Shown piece by piece: positions 44,897-53,696 of a stretch of 64,000 bases of DNA. Source of the DNA: JAHBVL01 sp963712055 (GTDB lineage: Bacteria; Chloroflexota; Chloroflexia; Thermomicrobiales; UBA6265). The stretch lies in contig CAVQGN010000003.1 in NCBI GenBank assembly GCA_963712055.1, positions 62,001-126,000 on the forward strand, read 5' to 3'. The notes under the pieces were generated by a model. That model was not told the origin of the DNA. It searched no databases and saw nothing but the letters and a program-made list of their open reading frames with translations. Numbering within the stretch: position 1 is the stretch's first letter; each line of letters begins with the position of its first letter. Both the position numbers and the translations under genes were made by a program.

Positions 44897-46591
44897 ATGA
44901 TGCTTGGCGGGCAATGTGGCACGATCGAAGGTCTCTGGAAGGATCGTTCCTTTCTCCGGTTTTCGACAGGCAAGCAAGTGGTCTTAGAGCTCGAGCGCGT
45001 TCTCAAGGAGCAGCCGGTGCCGGCAACAGACTGGCAACCGCAGATTCATGATGCTGCCGGTCAGCTCGATCACACCCGAGCGCCATTCGTCGAAGGCATC
45101 GCCAAGTACCAGGCGTCTGGCATGCTCCCCTTCTCGACACCGGGCCACAAACGCGGCGCCGGGATCGATGCTGAAATCGGCGCGCTCTACGGTGCATCGA
45201 GTTTCGCCGCCGACATTCCGGTCAGTGGCGGGGTCGATTCGATTCACTTCAAATGGGATGTCTGGAGGCTTGCCGAACGCCTCGGAGCCGATGCCTGGGG
45301 CGCAGACGATTCCTACTACCTCGTCAACGGGTCGTCGACCGGCAATCTCGCGTTCTTGCTCGCCACCGTGCGACCTGGCGACACCGTGATCGTTGCCCGC
45401 GACGTCCACAAATCGCTAATGGTTGCCTTGATCCATACCGGAGCGAAGCCGGTCTATGTGGCTCCCCGACTTCATCCTCAGCTGAACATTGGTCTCGGGG
45501 TCGACCCGGCTGATATCGCGATTGCTCTCGCCAACCATCCGGAAGCAAAGATGGTGGTGCTGGTCAGTCCGTCCTATTGCGGGATTGCCTCCGATCTCCG
45601 TTCGATCGCCCAGATCGCTCACGATCATGACGTTCCACTTTATGTCGATGAGGCCTGGGGACCGCATTTTCACTTCCATCCTGGTCTCCCCGACTCCGCC
45701 ATGGCCAGCGGCGCTGACGGGGCGGTTGTCAGCACACACAAAGTGCTTGGCGCATTCACGCAGTCCGCGGTGCTGAACGTGCGCGGTTCAAGAGTTCCCT
45801 TCGGCAAAGTCGAAGCGGCTGTTGGTATGTCTCAGACAACCAGTCCGGCGGCATTCATTCTCGCGACGATCGACGCCTGCCGTCGAAACATGGTACTGAA
45901 TGGTCGGGCGCTCCTCGACCAGACGCTCGAATTGGCGAACGATGCGCGGCAGCGGCTGCAAGCCATCCCAGGTATCTCTGTTCTGGATGAAGCGTCACTG
46001 GGCATGAGTCAGTTTGATCAAACCAAACTCGTGATCGATGTCCATGGCCTTGGTATGACTGGATTCGACGTCGAAGACCGCTTGCGATTCGATCACATGA
46101 TCAATCCGGAAATGAGCGACACCTCCGGTATCATCTGTCTGATCACGGTTGGCGACACGCAGGCAAGTATCGACCGCCTGGTGGCCGCGTTTGAAACCAT
46201 TGCTCGTAGCCGAACGGGGGCGTTGCCGATGAATGGACACGCCGGTGGCGCCGAGATGCGCTCGTCCGGAGCAGTGATTGCTCCGGGTCTGCAGGCGATG
46301 TCACCTCGCGATGCCTTTTTCGCCGATGCAAAAGCTATCCCGCTCGCAGAAGCCGCGGGCCAGATCTCGGCGGAACTCGTGATCCCCTATCCTCCCGGAA
46401 TTCCGGTGCTGGCTCCCGGTGATGTCATCACGCTCGAAAAACTCGCATATCTGCAAGCATCGTCGAAACTCGGTACCTACATCTCCGGTGCCGCTGACCA
46501 TCATCTCGACACAATCAGGGTCGTCGTCGATTCCCGCCGCAGTGCCTGGATGCCGAGTCCGCACTATTCGAACATGACGCCGCGACGCTAA
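44897..46591 (+). CDS. Orn/Lys/Arg decarboxylase (group III-like)
   Basis: 564 residues; the first about 50 look extra and a later start is possible (no clear site). PLP fold type I: FSTPGHKRGAGIDAEIGALY, NGSSTGNLAFLLA, ARDVHKS, VSPSYCGIASDL, VDEAWGPHFHFHP and the Schiff-base Lys in VSTHKVLGAFTQSA. The C-terminal domain has VIPYPPGIPVLAPGD, the usual end of speA/cad-type decarboxylases of the short (Gram-positive) form. It makes a polyamine from lysine, ornithine or arginine. Its 3' end overlaps the convergent aminotransferase by 4 bp. Confidence 0.9.
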   Translation: MMLGGQCGTIEGLWKDRSFLRFSTGKQVVLELERVLKEQPVPATDWQPQIHDAAGQLDHTRAPFVEGIAKYQASGMLPFSTPGHKRGAGIDAEIGALYGASSFAADIPVSGGVDSIHFKWDVWRLAERLGADAWGADDSYYLVNGSSTGNLAFLLATVRPGDTVIVARDVHKSLMVALIHTGAKPVYVAPRLHPQLNIGLGVDPADIAIALANHPEAKMVVLVSPSYCGIASDLRSIAQIAHDHDVPLYVDEAWGPHFHFHPGLPDSAMASGADGAVVSTHKVLGAFTQSAVLNVRGSRVPFGKVEAAVGMSQTTSPAAFILATIDACRRNMVLNGRALLDQTLELANDARQRLQAIPGISVLDEASLGMSQFDQTKLVIDVHGLGMTGFDVEDRLRFDHMINPEMSDTSGIICLITVGDTQASIDRLVAAFETIARSRTGALPMNGHAGGAEMRSSGAVIAPGLQAMSPRDAFFADAKAIPLAEAAGQISAELVIPYPPGIPVLAPGDVITLEKLAYLQASSKLGTYISGAADHHLDTIRVVVDSRRSAWMPSPHYSNMTPRR

Positions 46592-47772
46592 ATCGCCTGC
46601 CGACTATCGATCAATCGTGGCAACGGTTGGAGTCGCAGTCCCGCTTCTTCGAGTGTCTCGAGTTTTTTCGCAAAGCAGAAACGGGCATGTAGCGGCGCCG
46701 ATGATGGGTCGACATAGAACGCTGACGGTGGCAGGGCTACCACGCCGGTTTCCTGGACCAGCCATTTACAGAAATCGACGTCTGACGTAAACCCGGTTCC
46801 AACCAGATCGACCGTCAGGAAATAGCTTCCTGCAATCGGAAAAACCCTGAACCCGATTTCTTCCAGGACTTTCTGCAACAGCAATCGACGGACGTCGTAT
46901 TCGAATCGCAGCGTTTCGTAGTAGCCTACCGTTTCCGCGATCTCCATGGCCGTCGCCATCGCTTCCTGAAAGGGCGTCGCCGAGGCAAAGGTGACAAACT
47001 GGTGGACTGCACGCAGCGCGGTGGTCAAAGGCTCTGGACCGATGGCATACCCGATCTTCCAACCGGTCATGCTGAATGTCTTGCCGGTCGAATTGACGGT
47101 CAGCGTCTGTTCCCACATTCCCGGAAGGGTTGCGATGGACACGTGGGCGGCGCTATTGAATCGGATCTCCGAATAGACCTCGTCGCTGACAACCAGTACA
47201 TCCCGTTCCCGGCACAACTTGCTGATAAATTCGAGTTCCTCCACCGAAAAGACTTTGCCCGTCGGATTGTGAGGCGTGTTCAGGAGCAGCACGCTCGTGT
47301 TCGGGGTCATTGCGCGGTCGAGTTCGTCGCGGTCGAAGATCCAGTCTGGAGCGGTCAAACGCACGGGCTGGAATTCACCCCCAGCCAGCAGCACAGACGG
47401 GCGATAGGAGTCGTAGAAAGGTTCGAAGGCGACCGCGCGTTGACCCGGCCCAACAAACGCGGACATCGCCGCGAAAACGGCTTCGGTCGCTCCGCTGGTG
47501 ACGGTCACTTCGCTCCCTGCATCGATCTCCCGATCGAACAGGCGCGAATAGCGTTTCGCGATCTGGCGTCGCAATCGCGGCGCTCCAGAACTGATCGCGT
47601 ACTGGTTGTGATCGGCATCGATAGCAGCTTTGGCCGCTTCCTTGACGAAATCAGGTCCGGGGAAGTCAGGAAAGCCCTGACCAAGATTGACGGCGTTGTA
47701 TTCCGCCGCCAATCTGGTCATTTCTGAAAAAACCGATGGCCCAAAGGGAGCCGTTTTGGCAAAGCGAGCCAT
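46588..47772 (-). CDS. Class I/II PLP aminotransferase (kynurenine/methionine type)
   Basis: 394 residues. AVNLGQGFPDFPGPDFV, NQYAISSGAPRLRRQIA, TSGATEAVFAAM, LLLNTPHNPTGKVFS, the PLP Asp in VVSDEVYSEI, and Schiff-base Lys in NSTGKTFSMTGWKIGY. This set matches the DapC/YbdL/kynurenine aminotransferase group. Substrate range is usually broad (methionine, glutamine, aromatic or N-succinyl-DAP). No start site stands out at ATG 47772. It is 9 bp downstream of pepF on the same strand. Confidence 0.9.
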   Translation of the reverse strand: MARFAKTAPFGPSVFSEMTRLAAEYNAVNLGQGFPDFPGPDFVKEAAKAAIDADHNQYAISSGAPRLRRQIAKRYSRLFDREIDAGSEVTVTSGATEAVFAAMSAFVGPGQRAVAFEPFYDSYRPSVLLAGGEFQPVRLTAPDWIFDRDELDRAMTPNTSVLLLNTPHNPTGKVFSVEELEFISKLCRERDVLVVSDEVYSEIRFNSAAHVSIATLPGMWEQTLTVNSTGKTFSMTGWKIGYAIGPEPLTTALRAVHQFVTFASATPFQEAMATAMEIAETVGYYETLRFEYDVRRLLLQKVLEEIGFRVFPIAGSYFLTVDLVGTGFTSDVDFCKWLVQETGVVALPPSAFYVDPSSAPLHARFCFAKKLETLEEAGLRLQPLPRLIDSRQAI

Positions 47773-47781
47773 TACGACCAG

Positions 47782-49623
47782 TTAGTTCCCGAAGACGGGA
47801 TTCGTGAAGGCGTCTGAGTTCGAGATGGCTTCCATTTCGGCAACCGCGTCGTCGAATACGGCCACCGCTTTTTCGATTGGTTCGGGGGTGGTCAGATCGA
47901 CCCCTGCCTGCTCGAGGAGGACGATTGGATAGTCGGAACCGCCCGCTTTCAGCATGCCAAGATATCGCTCCCGGGCTTCCTCGCCTTCATCCCGAATCTT
48001 GCTCGCCAGCGCCAGCGCCGACGAGATACCGGTGGCGTACTGATAGACATAGAACGCCCGGTAGAAATGAGGAACCCGCGACCACTCGATCCGAGACGCC
48101 TCCTCGTTCTCGACCCCGGGACGATACACATCAGCCAGCCCACCGTAAATGTCGGAGATCGTTTCCGCCGTCAGCGGCGCGCCGGCTTCAGCGGCCTGAT
48201 GGGTAAGATGCTCGAACTCAGCAAACATCGTTTGGCGGAAAAGCGTTCCCCAGATCGAGTCGGCAAAGCGATTCAGGATCGCGAACCGCTCCAGCACGTT
48301 TTCTTCCGGCGTCTGCCGCAAGAGATCCCAGGTCAGCAGAACCTCGTTGACTGTCGAAGCGATTTCCGCCCCGAAAATCGAATACTGGTAGTACTGATAG
48401 GGCTGATTCGCCATGGCATAGAAGGAGTGCATCGCGTGGCCAGCTTCATGCGCAAGCGTGAAGACATGGTCGGTAGTGCCATTCCAGTTCATCAGGATGA
48501 CGGGATTGGCGTCGTAGGTCGAGGAGGAATAGGCACCGGAATCCTTGCCTTTCGTTTCCTGCCAGTCGACGATCCTGCTCTTGAAGAGATGATCGAGGTC
48601 ATTGACGTAGGTATCGCCCAGAGGCGAAACACCCTGCAGCACAACTTGGACCGCTTCTTCGGGCGTGAACATCCGCTCTGGTGCAGGCGAGAGAGGAACA
48701 TAAAGATCGTAGAGTGCGAGCTGGTCGACTCCAAGCAGCCCCTGGCGCAAACCGAGATAGCGCTTGATCGGGTCTTGGGCGCCGCGAACGGTTGCGACCA
48801 GATTGTCGTAGACCGCCTCCGGCACGTTGGAATTAAAGAGCGCTGACGCTCGAGCCGAGGGATAGTTGCGCGCGCGGGCATAGAAAACGTCCTTGCGAAC
48901 TGACGATCCATGGAGCGTCGCGACGGTATTGAGATGGTCCTTGTAGGCGCCAATCAGGCCGGCGTACGCGTCGCGACGAACGTCGCGATTCTTGCTTTCC
49001 AGAAGGAGTTGTGCGCGGGAACGGGTGAGAACGACCTCGTTGCCCTGGTCATCTTTGACCGTGCCAAACGTGAGATCAGCATCGTTGAGCGCGTTGAATG
49101 ATTCACCAGCGGTCCGGGCAATATCGAGCGACTGCGCCAACAACTCTTCTATCTCGATCGACCTTGTATGTGCCCGCCGCCGACCCGCGTCTTCGAGCAC
49201 ATGCTGATAGTCCGCGAGCGCCGGATCGGCCACGAACGCATCAAATGTCGATTCCGGAATCTGGAGCAATTCCGGCTGGAAAAAAGCGAGTTTCTGACTC
49301 CCTTCGATCGCCGCTCGGACCGCCCGGTCGTAACCCGATTGCCAGACTGGATTGGCATGATCTTCGTCGCGGCGGAGGTGAGCGTAAACGACCACCCGTT
49401 CCAGTATCTTTTCCGCAGCTGTGCTGGCATCGAGCGCGCCAAAAAGAGTTTCGGCCGATTCCCCGAGACTGCCCCGGTAGGCGGCGGCAACATCGACGAG
49501 CCCGCCAATCCGATTGAGATCGGATTCCCATTCGGTGTCGGACGGATAGATCGACGTGAGATCCCATTTTTCCGAATCCGGGACCTGGTCCCGAGTCAAT
49601 GCTTCTCTGGGTGTAGCGACCAT
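47782..49623 (-). CDS. pepF: Oligoendopeptidase F
   Basis: 613 residues, M3 metallopeptidase. Oligo-F N-terminal helical domain (about 115-185), then the zinc site FTLAHEAGHAMHSFY near 405 with the downstream Glu ligand in FGAEIASTVNE, and YYQYSIFGAE. Final segments YRAFYVYQYATGISSALAL and YLGMLKAGGSDYPI are typical PepF. It hydrolyses peptides of 7-17 residues, cytosolic. Length is usual. Divergent from nadA. Confidence 0.94.
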   Translation of the reverse strand: MVATPREALTRDQVPDSEKWDLTSIYPSDTEWESDLNRIGGLVDVAAAYRGSLGESAETLFGALDASTAAEKILERVVVYAHLRRDEDHANPVWQSGYDRAVRAAIEGSQKLAFFQPELLQIPESTFDAFVADPALADYQHVLEDAGRRRAHTRSIEIEELLAQSLDIARTAGESFNALNDADLTFGTVKDDQGNEVVLTRSRAQLLLESKNRDVRRDAYAGLIGAYKDHLNTVATLHGSSVRKDVFYARARNYPSARASALFNSNVPEAVYDNLVATVRGAQDPIKRYLGLRQGLLGVDQLALYDLYVPLSPAPERMFTPEEAVQVVLQGVSPLGDTYVNDLDHLFKSRIVDWQETKGKDSGAYSSSTYDANPVILMNWNGTTDHVFTLAHEAGHAMHSFYAMANQPYQYYQYSIFGAEIASTVNEVLLTWDLLRQTPEENVLERFAILNRFADSIWGTLFRQTMFAEFEHLTHQAAEAGAPLTAETISDIYGGLADVYRPGVENEEASRIEWSRVPHFYRAFYVYQYATGISSALALASKIRDEGEEARERYLGMLKAGGSDYPIVLLEQAGVDLTTPEPIEKAVAVFDDAVAEMEAISNSDAFTNPVFGN

Positions 49624-49735
49624 GGAATTCCTTTCCTCACGAGAATCGTGACGTATAAATCGACTCTGAACTATACCGGGCGACCGGCATTACGGTCGTG
49701 CCGATTCCACGCTGCGATCGTAGCAAGCGACTTAG

Positions 49736-49771
49736 TGTCATGTTGACAATTACTCCCGGTCTGCGTAATCT
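49736..49771 (+). promoter_or_regulatory. Near-consensus sigma-70-type promoter of nadA with overlapping palindrome
   Basis: TTGACA (49743-49748), 17-bp spacer, TAATCT (49766-49771), about 79 bp before ATG 49850. The -35 box is the right arm of a perfect repeat TGTCA-TGT-TGACA (49736-49748), so a repressor could block it; NAD-synthesis operons often have such operators, but the regulator here is unknown. Confidence 0.7.
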
Positions 49772-49849
49772 GTCTGGAACATCGCTCGACGATCGGCATC
49801 GCCTTACCAATGGAATGCCAAGGCTGCATTTCAGATCGGACTGTTTTCA

Positions 49850-51097
49850 ATGGCAACCGTCGACCTCAAAGAGTCCATCCTCCAGACGCCGGTGCTTTCT
49901 GGCGCTCGACCTTCGATCTGGTTCGACAACCAGCAACTCGGCACGGCAACCTGCGTTCCCGAAGAAGGAACTGGCGCCTACGAAACCCTAGACGACTACC
50001 AGGCGCTCCCAATGCGCCAACAGCGGATTCCGCGCGAATACTTCAAGATGCCTGAAGACGAGCGGTCCGCCAAAATCTGGGCACTCAAAGAGCAACTCGG
50101 TGAACGCTTGGTCATTCTGGGTCACCACTACCAACGCGACGAAGTCATCCAATTTGCTGATTTCCGAGGCGATTCCTTCAAGCTCTCCCAGCAAGCCGCC
50201 ACCCGCACCGAAGCCGATTTCATCCTTTTCTGCGGAGTGCATTTCATGGCTGAGAGCGCTGACATTCTCGGGCAGCCACATCAGCAAGTGATCCTGCCGA
50301 ATCTTGAAGCGGGTTGCTCGATGGCGGATATGGCCAAGCCGGACGATGTCGAATCTGCCTGGGATGCGCTTCACGAGCTCGGGATTGGCGACATCATCCC
50401 GGTCACGTATATGAACTCGGCTGCTAGTTTGAAGGCCTTTTGCGGTCGCAACAATGGCATCGTCTGTACCTCGTCGAATGCGCAGCGGGTCTACGACTGG
50501 GCGTTCGAACGGGGTGAGCGGATCATGTTCTTCCCGGACGAGCATCTGGGCCGGAACACCGGGCTGAAGAAATCGATTCCGATGGACAAGATGGTGGTCT
50601 GGGATCCCTTTCAGCCACTGGGAGCCAATGATCCGGAGTCTCTGCGAAACGCGACTGTCATCCTCTGGAAAGGGTATTGCTCGGTGCACGCTCGCTTCAG
50701 CGTTGAGCAAATCTCCGTTGCTCGTGAGCAATTTCCCGATGTCAATGTCATCGTTCACCCGGAATGCACGTATGACGTCGTATTGGCGGCCGATCTCGAT
50801 GGCTCCACTGAATTCATCATCGACACTATCGCCGCCGCGCCATCTGGAACGACCTGGGCGGTCGGAACAGAGATCAATCTGGTCAAGCGACTGCAATCGG
50901 AGATGCCGGATAAGTCGATCTTTTGCCTCGATCCGGTGATCTGTCCCTGCTCAACGATGTACCGAGTCCACCCGGCCTATGTGCTCTGGACCCTCGAACA
51001 TCTGGCTAACGGTGATATCGTCAACCGGGTAACGGTCGATCCGGCTACGAAGCGTGAAGCGTTGATTGCGCTCGATCGGATGCTGTCGGTTCCATAG
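49850..51097 (+). CDS. nadA: Quinolinate synthase
   Basis: 415 residues. NadA condenses iminoaspartate with DHAP to quinolinate using a [4Fe-4S] cluster. Motifs: LGHHYQRDEVIQFADF (substrate His and Asp), HFMAESADIL, PNLEAGCSMADM, YMNSAASLKAFCG (cluster Cys), WKGYCSVHARF, HPECTYDV (cluster Cys), GTEINLVKRL and CPCSTMYRVHP (cluster Cys). About 70 extra N-terminal residues compared with E. coli, as in long-form NadA of some Gram-positives. No nadB/nadC next to it. Confidence 0.95.
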   Translation: MATVDLKESILQTPVLSGARPSIWFDNQQLGTATCVPEEGTGAYETLDDYQALPMRQQRIPREYFKMPEDERSAKIWALKEQLGERLVILGHHYQRDEVIQFADFRGDSFKLSQQAATRTEADFILFCGVHFMAESADILGQPHQQVILPNLEAGCSMADMAKPDDVESAWDALHELGIGDIIPVTYMNSAASLKAFCGRNNGIVCTSSNAQRVYDWAFERGERIMFFPDEHLGRNTGLKKSIPMDKMVVWDPFQPLGANDPESLRNATVILWKGYCSVHARFSVEQISVAREQFPDVNVIVHPECTYDVVLAADLDGSTEFIIDTIAAAPSGTTWAVGTEINLVKRLQSEMPDKSIFCLDPVICPCSTMYRVHPAYVLWTLEHLANGDIVNRVTVDPATKREALIALDRMLSVP

Positions 51098-51134
51098 TCG
51101 CGGATTCCTCAGAATCTTACCCAGGAGGGGTGTC

Positions 51135-51632
51135 GTGCAACAGCAAGCCAGCTCAGTGCCACAAGTTGGCGACCCCGCTCCGGATTTCTCGCTGCCGAGC
51201 ACCTCAGGCAGCACGATGACGTTGTCGAACTACCGTGGCAACCAGAATGTGCTCCTCATTTTCTATCCGAAGGACTTCACCTCTGGCTGAACGAATCAAC
51301 TGTCCGCCGTGCGCGAGACGATCTCGAGTTATGTCGGCGCCAACACTATCCCGTTCGGGATCAGCGCCGACGATATGGAGAGCCATCTCCGATTCAAGGA
51401 GCAACTCAAACTCCCATTCGATCTGTTGACTGATGACGGGCATGCCGTCGCGCGCGAGTACGGCGCGCTCAAACCCGATCCGGAGAATCCTGGTCAGTTT
51501 CTCGGATCGATTCAGCGCACCGTCGTCATCATTGGGCTGGACGGGTCTGTCATCTATCGACAACTCGGTTCACCAAGCACCGCCGATCTGCTCGCGGCAA
51601 TCCTTGGACCAGCCGATCGCGCTCAAGACTGA
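51135..51632 (+). CDS. Peroxiredoxin (BCP/PrxQ type) with in-frame TGA at the peroxidatic Cys; probable selenoprotein
   Basis: GTG 51135 follows AGGAGG at 6 nt. The frame reads VGDPAPDFSLPSTSGSTMTL, LLIFYPKDFTSG, then TGA at 51288-51290, then TNQLSAVRETISSYVGAN to the stop at 51632 in the same frame: 165 residues if the TGA is read through, the size of BCP/PrxQ. The family motif is YPKDxTPGCT, so TGA replaces the peroxidatic Cys exactly. The rest has the normal fold: GISADD, LLTDDGHAVAREYGAL, RTVVIIGLDGSVIYR. There is no other Cys; the BCP resolving-Cys position is Ser. A weak SECIS-like stem follows (51302-51319). Read as selenocysteine this is a 1-Sec enzyme; otherwise the gene is a nonsense mutant. 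Convergent overlap of 10 bp with the next gene. Confidence 0.78.
51302..51319 (+). promoter_or_regulatory. Candidate bacterial SECIS stem-loop
   Basis: GTC (51302-51304) can pair with GAC (51317-51319) and GC (51306-51307) with GC (51313-51314), an internal bulge between, loop CGTGC with the GU step that SelB contacts in E. coli. The loop is 17-21 nt after the TGA, within the expected distance. The stem is short; an overlapping CGAGA/TCTCG hairpin (51314-51326) competes. Confidence 0.35.
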
Positions 51633-51919
51633 GTTGCTTCCAGACGAAAGGCGATGTTCTTTTCGAGCTTGACGAAAGCTTGGTCGCGCTCGAACTTGAG
51701 CCGCAGCGCGATCAGCGCCATGATCAGGTTGTCGCCTTTGTCCCCGGCTGGAATTCTGAGCGAATGCGCAGCATCGAGTCGATCAGAGAGGTCAGCTCGA
51801 ACCGTGGCGAGTGCTCTTGGGTCATTGATCACTTCGATCAGATCCGATTTCTGATACGCATCGAAGAGTTGATCGAGTACGAGTCGCATCCAGTCGAACG
51901 TTGCCCCCGACTCGGTCAC
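51623..51919 (-). CDS. Small helical protein downstream of pgi
   Basis: 98 residues, no Cys, nearly all helix. Segments: FDWMRLVLDQLFDAYQKSDL, then DLSDRLDAAHSLRIPAGDKG and LIMALIALRLKFERDQAFV. No family recognised. It overlaps pgi by 4 bp and so is translationally coupled to it; the 3' end overlaps the convergent peroxiredoxin gene by 10 bp. Coding is supported by this tight packing and the clean GC3 pattern. Confidence 0.65.
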   Translation of the reverse strand: MTESGATFDWMRLVLDQLFDAYQKSDLIEVINDPRALATVRADLSDRLDAAHSLRIPAGDKGDNLIMALIALRLKFERDQAFVKLEKNIAFRLEATQS

Positions 51920-53340
51920 GCCGGGTCGAGGACGTAGTCAGCCCGTATCGATGGCTGCTCGAGGAGTTCGGCTTTGGTCGCCTCGTAGCCCTCCCTGTCC
52001 ATTAGCGCGTAGGTGGCATTCTTCCCGGCTTCGACGCCAGGCTGACCAAACGGATTCACGCCATAGAGACCGCCGGCCAGCACCGTCTGCATTTCGTAGA
52101 GGAAGAAGAACTCGCCAATGATGCCGGCGTCGATTGTCGGCACCGTCATGGTCAGGTTTGGCCGTGATGCCTTGGCGAGCGCCCAGGCGGTCGCCGATCG
52201 TTCCCTGTCGAGGAGTGTCCCGAGTTCAGCGCCCCGCAGATACTCAAGATCGTCTACCCCATCCGGTGTCGCTTCGACAACCACGCTTTCGCGATAGCGC
52301 TCCACGGCTATCAAGGTGATCAGTTTGTCGTTCGGTCCTTCGGTGTAGAGCTGAATCTGCGAATGTTGGTCGATCGCGCCGAGCGATTTGATCGGTGTCT
52401 GTCCGGCGTAGATCACGTCACCAGAAAGCGATTCTTTCTTTCCAAGGCTCTCGGCCCAGAGTTGTCGAAACCAGTCCGAGATGCCATAGAGCGCATCCGC
52501 ATAGGGCATGGTCACGAGGATGCTTTTTCCTTTTTCGCTATCACTCAGATAGGCAATCGCGGCCAAAAGCGCGGCAGGATTGGCCTCCAGGCTGGTGTTC
52601 TTGCAGCGCCCTCGCATTGCCGCCGCGCCTGCGAGCATGGCATGGATATCGATTCCACACATCGCGGCCGGCAGGAGTCCGACTGCGCTCAACACCGTCA
52701 TTCGGCCATCGACTCCGTCTGGCACGGGAAAAGTCGTATACCCCTCTTGCTCGGACAGCGGTCGGAGCAAGCCGCTCTCTTCATCGGTTGTCGCAACAAT
52801 CTGTTTGCGACACTGTTCGACGCCGACCGCAGCTTCCATCGCATGCTTCACTACCAAAAAGTTCGCCATCGTTTCAGCGGTCTGACCGCTCTTGGTGACG
52901 ACGTTGACGAGGGTCTTGGAAAGATCGATGACGTCGAGAATCCCTTGGACTCGTTCTGGATCGGGATTGTCTAGCACGAAAAAGCGCGGTCCTATTCGCT
53001 CGCCGTCGGCTTGCAGATTCCGCTGCGGATGGGCCAGCGCCTGGATCGTCGCGATCGCACCCAGCGACGAGCCTCCGATCCCTATCAGCAGGAAATTCTC
53101 GTATCGGTCCCGGTTGGCTTCCGCAAATGCTGCAGTCGAATCGGCCAACGCTTGGTTGTCGGGAAGATCAATCCAGCGTTGTTCGCCCGCTTCGTGCTCA
53201 GACCAGACTCGCACGATTTCGCTTTCGGCACGGCTTCTCACTCCGTCAAAATCAGACGCAGTCAAGCCATGCGCTGGTCCGACAGCATGGTCAGTGGTAT
53301 TGAAAAAGTCGATTGCAATGCGCGATGAATTGGGCGCCAT
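51916..53340 (-). CDS. pgi: Glucose-6-phosphate isomerase
   Basis: 474 residues, the short bacterial form. SIS fold with LLIGIGGSSLGA (phosphate-binding), VTKSGQTAETM, GRMTVLSAVGLLPAAM, SLGKKESLSG, and the catalytic-region Glu and His in GAIDQHSQIQLYTEGPND. The conserved C-terminal Lys in GVEAGKNATYA. It interconverts glucose-6-P and fructose-6-P. First gene of a two-gene operon with the small helical protein; about 80 bp downstream of the BFD-like gene, same strand. Confidence 0.95.
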   Translation of the reverse strand: MAPNSSRIAIDFFNTTDHAVGPAHGLTASDFDGVRSRAESEIVRVWSEHEAGEQRWIDLPDNQALADSTAAFAEANRDRYENFLLIGIGGSSLGAIATIQALAHPQRNLQADGERIGPRFFVLDNPDPERVQGILDVIDLSKTLVNVVTKSGQTAETMANFLVVKHAMEAAVGVEQCRKQIVATTDEESGLLRPLSEQEGYTTFPVPDGVDGRMTVLSAVGLLPAAMCGIDIHAMLAGAAAMRGRCKNTSLEANPAALLAAIAYLSDSEKGKSILVTMPYADALYGISDWFRQLWAESLGKKESLSGDVIYAGQTPIKSLGAIDQHSQIQLYTEGPNDKLITLIAVERYRESVVVEATPDGVDDLEYLRGAELGTLLDRERSATAWALAKASRPNLTMTVPTIDAGIIGEFFFLYEMQTVLAGGLYGVNPFGQPGVEAGKNATYALMDREGYEATKAELLEQPSIRADYVLDPA

Positions 53341-53423
53341 AACGAGTCAGCCTCCGAGTCGGAACGAGCGAATACACGCTTCGGACCGATGGTATCACGC
53401 AGACGTAAAGCGGCTCCGCGCGG

Positions 53424-53696
53424 CTACTCCCCGGAATCGCTGGCCGCCAGTAATCGGAGCGAAACCGAACGGGCAGGTGGCCGGTAGGTCATTGGTTCCT
53501 GGCGGGAGAACTGGGCATGGAGCGCCGGACTCAACGCCGGCAGGCAGTAAATCCCCTGGCAGGGCCCCATCCCCAGCCGGGTCCTCCGCTTGAGATCGCT
53601 GATCGAAGACGCACCGTCTGCGATCGCGTTGTCGAGATCGGCCTGCCGGAGGCTCTCGCATCGGCAGACGATGACTTGGTCCCGCGATTTGCTCAT
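53424..53696 (-). CDS. BFD-like [2Fe-2S]-binding protein
   Basis: 90 residues. Cluster Cys in IVCRCESLRQADL (CxC) and GPCQGIYC (Cx4C), the bacterioferritin-associated-ferredoxin-like fold found at the C-terminus of HcnB, opine and hydroxyproline dehydrogenase alpha subunits. Here it is a separate polypeptide. It overlaps the FAD/NAD oxidoreductase gene by 4 bp (ATGA). The last about 25 residues are less conserved. Confidence 0.85.
   Translation of the reverse strand: MSKSRDQVIVCRCESLRQADLDNAIADGASSISDLKRRTRLGMGPCQGIYCLPALSPALHAQFSRQEPMTYRPPARSVSLRLLAASDSGE

Noticed and set aside
51309..51632. Independent short gene starting after the TGA
   Set aside because: No ribosome-binding site, and it encodes the second half of the same peroxiredoxin fold in the same frame as the first half.
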